Of a stretch of 64,000 bases of DNA, positions 58,183 to 64,000 are shown one piece after another. The stretch comes from Patella vulgata (lineage: Eukaryota > Mollusca > Gastropoda > Patellidae), in NCBI RefSeq assembly GCF_932274485.2, contig NC_065884.2, positions 36,413,540-36,477,539 of the forward strand, in the 5' to 3' direction. The notes beneath the pieces are model-generated. The model worked only from the letters and a program-made list of their open reading frames with translations, did no database searches and was not told the DNA's origin. The position numbers and the translations under genes were made by a program. How positions within the stretch are numbered: position 1 is the first letter of the stretch; every line of letters starts with the position of its first letter.

Positions 58183-60370
58183 TTATTATTATTTTTTTTA
58201 TTGGGGGAAGCTAGATCACAGGAACTATAAGAGATAGAGGTCTGAAGTTTGGTTTTCTCTCGGGAAAATGGGTGGTGGTTAGTGCTTAAATGTAAAACCA
58301 AATTTGTGCGCATAGCGGAAATGCGTCAAATCTTTAACGTGCACGCAAATTGAAAATCGGCCACAATTCTGCTAATTCCCAACCGATTTTTCTCATATTT
58401 ACATTTTTCGATAGCTGGAGACATTTCGGAGCAGATAGCAGTTCAAAAACGTCGAATTTAGAAACTTTGTCGCTTTGATTTTTAGTTGAAAATTGCAAAA
58501 TTTTCAAAATTTTCTAAAAAAATTTATTTCTTGGAATTTTTAAATTCTGATTACAGTTTTGGATAGCTGGCGTCGATCCGATTCCAACGATATAAATATT
58601 TTTCTGCAAAGTTAACTTTGATTTTTCACTTTTTTTTCGCATTTTAGTCAAAACGTAGAGATCGTACCCATTTTAAACGGCCCCAACGATTTTTCTGAAA
58701 CTTCAGGAATATGGAGGCGAAGGACCAAACTAGTGTTTAAAGTAAAAATGAAAATTGTCTAATCACCGGAAGTAGTCAAGAAAGGTATCCAAAGTTTGAC
58801 AAAATTCAGAAAAATGGGTGCCTGTGCGGAAATTATTTATTGTTCGATTTGTATAAAACAAAGTTCATATGCTCTGTTGTCTCAATGGTCATTTTTTTGT
58901 TACCGATAGTGTTATCTGTCGGCACCGGAAGTGGCATAATTTTACTAAAAACTACAATTTTGACAGTTAGGTACCATTTTTTAAAAGCAAATATTATTTT
59001 TTTTAAAACTGAAGAGTGTGCCCTTTAAAGGCGCAAAGAACACTGAGCTTAGTTTTTTTAATTTCGATTTCATTTTCGAGCAAATTCGATTTAGAGGTGA
59101 AAAAGGTCTAAAATTAACCTCTTTACAACCCATTCAGGCTTTTCAAATCTTAAAATATATCTATGTAACTTGTATAACCTTGTAGCTATTATCCATCTGA
59201 AGAAAATGTATGTTAAAATTAGTTTGTAATATAAGCAGTTGCCTAGAAATGGGCAATTTTGTACAAGTCCCCGTTTTCGTTATTTTGCCTGTAAATAGTC
59301 AATTATTATTGGATTTTTATAAAAAAAAAAAGACATAAAGGCTTTTCAGAAACTTCAGAAATATGAAGTCAAAGGATGAAACTAGTCATTAAAGTAAAAA
59401 TGAAAATTTTCTATTCACCCGAAGTGGTAAAAAAGTGCCCAAACTTGGACAAAATTCAGAAAAATGGTTGCCTGTGCGGAAAATGAGATGTATCAATTGT
59501 GTTCTTGTTGTTTAGTTAAAGTTTTATATCGTTTAATAGCCAATCGAATGGTCTATCAGATGGTACTTCAGTGACAAGTTTCTATCAAAAAATAAAAAAG
59601 TTATGTGACTTTGAAAAGTAAGGTATTTTGCGATTTTGAGCAACTTTAGACGCATGTTTCTCGGAAACGCCCCCCAATTTTTTTTTTAAAACTTTCTCAA
59701 TCGAGAGACTAATGGGTACTCTGTTGTGTGAAACCCCTGTATTAATTTTTGAAATGTCAGGGGTAGCCGAAAAAAGAGATCGATAATTGAAAACGTCATA
59801 TTTTTACGATTTGGAGCATTTTTAGAGGTCTATTTTTCGAAAAGTCAACATAATATTTTTTTGGAACTTCTTCTACAGAGAGGCCCATCAGTAGTGTTAT
59901 ATATAAAACCATTGTACAACAGTTCCAAATTTCAGAAGTAGGAGAACAAAGGGATCGAAAATTGAACACGGCACCTTTCATTGTTAAGCGAAACATAAGG
60001 TTGGATACAATCTGTACGTTTTGTCAACGTATAGAGCCTATTCAAGAGTGCTTTTATCAGTGATCATATTTGAACTGAAATTATTTCAACTATGAATGTT
60101 TTCTTCTATCCAAAATATGGGTTTAGTGACCTTGTAACAGAAATAGTTGATTGCTGTGTGTAATAATTAGTCTTTGAATTAATATTGTTGCCTCTTTGTC
60201 AAAATTATCTTATACCGGTAATCCTCTGGACAGAAATCGACGGCTCGCGCTGTTTATAAGAAAGTCAAATTTATGAAACTGTTGCAGTAGTATCGGACAA
60301 TATTATCGAATATTGCACCTATAATAAAAGGCATGACGTTGTTTGAGCATGGACTCTATCTGTAATTAAT
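58183..60370. repeat. Mosaic of Helitron-like fragments
   Basis: 58190-58838 resembles the left part of family 2 ('ctttaacgtgcacgcaaatt', 'gatagcagtt'). 58839-59330 is a family 1 fragment ('ttatttattgttcgatttgt'). From 59340 the sequence repeats the family 2 phrases seen just before 58838 ('aaattcagaaaaatgg', 'gcctgtgcggaaa'), so the family 1 piece looks inserted into a family 2 unit. No gene. Confidence 0.45.
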
Positions 60371-60379
60371 ATTAAATTT

Positions 60380-60640
60380 TTATTAGTGACGTCAAATCTT
60401 TAACGTGCACGAAACCAGAAAATTGGCGATATTTCATTGAATATTCAATCAATTTTTGAACCAGTTACATATTTGAGTAGCTGACATGAACGCGATTCCG
60501 AAGTCCCGACTACACATTGGTGTGACCGTAAAAGATCCCTCGGCGGTTGGAATTCTATATAAAAGAAGACTAGCGCAGCGGTAATAGCATGTTTAGAGGT
60601 CTTTTTCTCAAAAAGGCAATCTAATATTTTTTGGAGAGCC
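60380..60640 (+). repeat. Dispersed repeat, direct copy 1
   Basis: Phrases 'gtgacgtcaaatctttaacg', 'tgcacgaaaccagaaaattg', 'acatgaacgcgattccgaag' and 'ggaattctatataaaag' recur in the same order at 61430-61690 (~90% alike by eye). Confidence 0.8.
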
Positions 60641-60643
60641 TAC

Positions 60644-60650
<7 letters not shown>

Positions 60651-60683
<33 letters not shown>

Positions 60684-60960
60684 GAGGAATGGGGTTTAAC
60701 GTCCACTCGACACAAACTAGGTCATTTCGGGACTAACATATGGTTTATTTCTTTTTTATTTCAATTATTCGCTTGCGCGTAGGGGTCTTTAGCAGTGGGA
60801 GGAAACCGGAGGACCGAGAGAAAACCCACGAGGTTGGACAGGCGACCCTACTCCTTGTCACGTACAACCGGGGAATCGAAACGCCGCCAGTTGACTCAAT
60901 GACAGACCGTATGATACAGCGCAGTTCCAAAGGCACCGTGCAAATTCCAGCCAGCATAAT
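60651..60960 (+). repeat. SINE-like repeat with (GA)n head and 'gggaggaaaccggag' core
   Basis: A (GA)n run (60651-60680), then 'ggtttaacgtccactcgaca', 'ggtcatttcgggactaa', and the core 'gtgggaggaaaccggagga', 'gaaaacccacgaggttgg', 'acaggcgaccctactcc'. The core is familiar from SINE-like repeats across molluscs and other marine animals (recollection). No clear tRNA-like head with both boxes. Confidence 0.6.
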
Positions 60961-61429
60961 GTAACTATATAAGAGACATTTATTCCTACTGCCGATTTTC
61001 AAATATTGCATGAAGAAATTCAAATCATAAGAACATAAACATGACTAATACACAGTATCATGTTGATTATAAAAGTACAATGTATATATTGGTTACACTA
61101 TATATGTCACAAAACAACAATCATTAGATAATAATAATTATTTACTAATTATATAAATCATTTTAAGAGGTATGAGTTATCCATTGTTTAATTTAACAGT
61201 TATATAATTACCCTGGTTAGAAAGGTACGAACAATTAAGGTATTTAAACAAATGATTACGAAAGAACATAACACTATAGACTTCTATGATAAGACATATA
61301 ATACATGTTTAATATATATACAAATGACAATCTCCTACGCTAATAAATAATGAAATATGATAGTATCAGTAAATATAAAAAAACAAAGTAGTCGTGAACA
61401 TCCTGGCTCTTGACTGCTTCAGTTGTTTG
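60961..61429. other. Very AT-rich spacer
   Basis: No gene or repeat copy recognised. Confidence 0.4.
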
Positions 61430-61690
61430 ATCCTGGACTCTGTCTGTAATTAATAGTAAACTTTTACATGTTAGTGACGTCAAATCTTTAACGTGCACGA
61501 AACCAGAAAATTGGCGATATTTAATATTTGAACCAGTTACATATTTCAGTAGCTGACATGAACGCGATTCCGAAGTCCCGCATACACATTGGTGTAACTG
61601 TAAAAGATCCCTTGACAGTTGGAATTGTATACAAGAGTAGGCTAGCGCCGCTGTACGTTCGAAACATTCCTCATGTTGCGACATTGCCGG
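61430..61690 (+). repeat. Dispersed repeat, direct copy 2
   Basis: Same order of phrases as 60380-60640 with a ~20-bp shorter middle ('atatttaatatttgaaccag'). Confidence 0.8.
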
Positions 61691-61849
61691 ATTTTAACAT
61701 TTGATACATTTTGACATAGCCAGAGACTAGGCACATAGGTACGGGTCTTTAGATTTTTGATTTTCAATGAATCTTCGGAGATATTAAGCGCCAAATTTTG
61801 AAATTTTAAATTTTTACAAAGTTTGTTTTTATTAATGAATATTTCTTTA

Positions 61850-63365
61850 TGATATTTTATCCAGGGCTAAATGGTCATCTGATTTGAGTAAAAATGTGAA
61901 CAATTTTTGTCTCAGTAATTTGCGTTAGCCGTCATTGGCTAATTCAGTTTTTCAGTCCTAGATTGATTATTTATTGTTCGATTTGTTTAAAACAAAGTTC
62001 ATATGCTCCTTTTTCCGAAATGTCATTTTTTTTGTTACCGATAGAGTTATCTGTCAGCATCGGAAGTGACAAAATTTTGACAGTTCGGTACCACTTTTTG
62101 AAAGCAAATATTATTTTTTCAAAATTTGATATTACCAAAAGGATGCGCCATGCAAATGTGCACAAAACATCGGACTCAGTTTTTTTAATTTCGATTTCAT
62201 TTTCGGGCTTTATCGATTAAAAGGTGAAAAACGGTGTAAAATTAAGCTTTTTACAACCCATTCAGTGTCTTCATATTATAAAATATTTCTTCGTAACTTT
62301 CATAAACTCGTAGCAATAATCCATACGAAGAGAATGTATGTGAAAATTAGTTTGTAATATGAGCGGTTGCCGAGAAATAGATAATTTTTGCATGCGTCAT
62401 GTTTCAAATTATTTTGCCTGTAAAAGAGTCAAGTATCATTCGATTTTCAATTTGTTTTTACCATTTGATGCCTTATGCCAATTTAGACTAGGTCAAGCCA
62501 ATTTAACATTTTTCTATCACCGGAAATGACGTCATTTGGTCAAAAACTGTATTTTTAGCCTTCAAATCAGATATTTTATTCAAATGAGTCTGATCTGTAA
62601 TGTTTTTAAAATTATGATATTTGATTTCAATCAACAAATAGAATGAACCCATACGATCATACAGATACCATAAAAACGTTTCTAACTCGTACGGTTGCAG
62701 AGAAATAGACGATTTTCTTCAAGTCACTTTTCAAGGTTTTTGGTCTATGAAAGTGTAAATTATTATTCGATTGTCATACAATTTTCACCATGTGATGCCT
62801 TATGCCATGATTTCATAGAACTAATTTAACATTTTCATTATCACCGGAAGTAATGTCATTTGGACAAAAACTGTATTTTTAACTTTCAAAACAAATATTT
62901 GTTTGAAGTGAGTTATATTTATTATTGGTTTAGCATTATGATATTTGATTCCAATGGACATATAGATTGGATCAATATGATCATATAGATGTCCAAAAAT
63001 GGCTTCTAGCATCTTCCCTTGTTGAGAAATAACCAATTTTGTCAGGATGACTTTTACAGATTTTTTTCCCATTTTAATTTCCCATTATAAAGTTAGCTAA
63101 CTTATCGGTAATTAGTAACAAATTTTGTCAGGATCACTTTTTTGACATATGTAACACATGGTAACAAATGTATAGATGCAATTGATATTGCTAGATTCGG
63201 TTGATTCTGCATCTATTTGTGCAATGCTTATGTGGAAATCTGTTTAACGGTTTTATTGATACTGGAAGTGACATAAGTTCAAGGATAACCTGGCACCGAG
63301 AGTGACATAAGTTCAAGGGTAACATGGCACCGGTGAAACCCGTCATTACTGCTTCGCAGTTCTAG
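61850..63365 (+). repeat. Helitron-like repeat, family 1, copy 3
   Basis: Same layout as 56650-58182, including 'ggctaattcagtttttcagt', units with points near 62505 and 62824, and the 3' end ACTGC, loop TTC, GCAGT, TCTAG at 63365 before T. The three copies keep the stem while the loop differs (GTT, ATC, TTC). Confidence 0.6.
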
Positions 63366-63709
63366 TTCGTTATTTAAGTTGCCAAAACGGAATATTTAAT
63401 TATTAAATAATTATCATGAGCCTTACTAATATTTCATTTTTAAGTCAAATATATTTTTTTTGTGCACCCCATGGTGACAAAGTAGTATAGACAAGACACG
63501 TGAATTCACAATACCCTACCATGAATAAAAAACATGAAATATAAATTTACTTTGAAAAGTTTTCGTGCGTTATCAAAAATGACTGGCAGTGAAAATTTTG
63601 AAGTGGAAGCCCTGAACCCAACTAATTCATACAATGAAATCCACATTAGATTACTAAATATTAATAAAGGCAAATTAAATTTTCAGTGGAGTCTGACATA
63701 TTTATTTAC
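63366..63709. other. Junction back to element A
   Basis: From about 63640 onward the sequence aligns with element B near 35620-35785 ('attttcagtgga', 'tatttacctg.caa.aatttg'). The stretch before that is not recognised. Confidence 0.4.
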
Positions 63710-63843
63710 CTGTCAATAATTTGTCTGTGTCTTTTTGTTGGTGCAGCTCTTGTTGGTTTACTATTCGTAACAGTAGTTCCATTTTTATCAGCTGGACATG
63801 GGTCTGGGTTATTTCCTGTTGGTCCTGATAGATTCACAAAGTG
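63710..63843 (-). pseudogene. Element A transposase, N-terminal linker exon (putative)
   Basis: Minus strand, acceptor 'gtatatcag' at 63844 and donor GTAAAT. Open frame HFVNLSGPTGNNPDPCPADK, then NGTTVTNSKPTRAAPTKRHR and QIIDR. The homologous exon in element B (35786-35916) keeps both splice sites, so selection once acted on it. A Pro/Thr/Lys-rich linker is usual between the THAP finger and the catalytic part in this family. Its frame does not join 43868 in phase, so an intermediate exon or an indel must be assumed. Confidence 0.5.
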
Positions 63844-64000
63844 CTGATATACAAATACAAAATACTCTAACTCTAGCAAGCATTACTTAAGGCCATGCCA
63901 GAAAACCAAACAATACCTAGAACAGTCTTACTAGTAACTTTTAAGTGGAAGGCTACTAATTAATAGGCCTTTCTATACTGACAAACTGTCTTGGAATATA

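Larger units (their letters stand above)
29046..64000 (+). mobile_element. Element A: ISL2EU-like DNA transposon with nuclease and transposase genes, split by later insertions
   Basis: The left terminus TGACCTTTCCGTC is shared with element B (32814), whose right end mirrors it. Element A carries a SWIM/YqaJ-nuclease gene (plus) and a DDE_Tnp_4-type transposase gene (minus). In my recollection of the repeat literature, ISL2EU (IS4EU) elements combine such a transposase with a YqaJ nuclease. Insertions that inflate it: 30024-30843, the BEL fossil 31920-42244, and everything between about 44.6 and 63.4 kb. Sequence from about 63.64 kb matches the right part of element B again, so the right end should lie roughly 0.8-1 kb beyond the window. 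That the left and right parts form one copy is inferred. Confidence 0.6.

Noticed and set aside
1-64000. CRISPR array, bacterial operons or riboswitches
   Set aside because: Repeats here are transposon arms or satellites without regular unique spacers, and the coding content is entirely eukaryotic.

Overview
The window looks like a piece of an intron-rich, AT-rich marine invertebrate nuclear genome, most likely a mollusc. Grounds: BEL/Pao, Ty3/gypsy, Penelope-like, CR1/jockey-like, Tc1, Helitron-like and ISL2EU-like elements side by side; dispersed repeats with wording I associate from memory with bivalve and gastropod sequence (a 'caagggccataactctgg' repeat, a 'gggaggaaaccggag' SINE-like core); and one clear animal host exon. 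No bacterial or organellar genes are seen. The only confident host coding sequence is one 147-nt exon of a BRSK/SAD-type serine/threonine kinase on the minus strand (27521-27667). Nearly everything else is mobile or repeated DNA, much of it nested.

Left third (1-29 kb): the 3' end of a Helitron-like repeat (to 1096), a broken LINE (minus, ORF2 about 1378-3245, ORF1 about 3726-4134), a truncated Tc1 copy (4137-4819), a gypsy fossil (4820-7028, minus), a full-length but broken Tc1 copy (7029-8543) and a gypsy fossil with both LTRs (9009-14822). Then come a small C2H2 zinc-finger ORF (15573-16118, minus) and a Penelope-like reverse transcriptase (about 18470-20249, plus), with two hammerhead-ribozyme-like cores in opposite orientation at 15384-15413 and 18332-18361. 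A 3.95-kb TTAA-flanked element with ~0.5-kb inverted arms (20250-24201) follows, carrying another element inside it, then a gypsy gag fossil, MITEs, a perfect 54-bp palindrome and the kinase exon.

Middle (29-44.5 kb): an ISL2EU-like DNA transposon (element A, starts 29046, right end beyond the window). A SWIM zinc-finger/YqaJ-nuclease gene reads from the left end (exons 29136-29434, 30014-31077, 31311-31464, 43919-44441). A DDE_Tnp_4-type transposase gene reads from the right (63710-63843, 43448-43868, 42245-42655, minus). The exons of the two opposed genes appear interleaved. Element A is split by an 820-bp element with a 10-bp target duplication and by a BEL/Pao fossil (31920-42244). The BEL fossil is itself split by a 4.0-kb relative of element A (element B, 32814-36848), which holds a TTAA MITE.

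Right third (45-64 kb): a 6.4-kb nested palindromic DNA element with an exact 8-bp target duplication (45029-51393), holding a TTAA MITE and a third Tc1 copy; minisatellite and SINE-like repeats; and several Helitron-like repeats made of ~326-bp or ~520-bp tandem units whose 3' ends share a hairpin followed by CTAG. The last 0.6 kb appears to return to element A. The order of insertion can be read from the nesting: element A, then BEL (LTRs ~99% alike), then element B.
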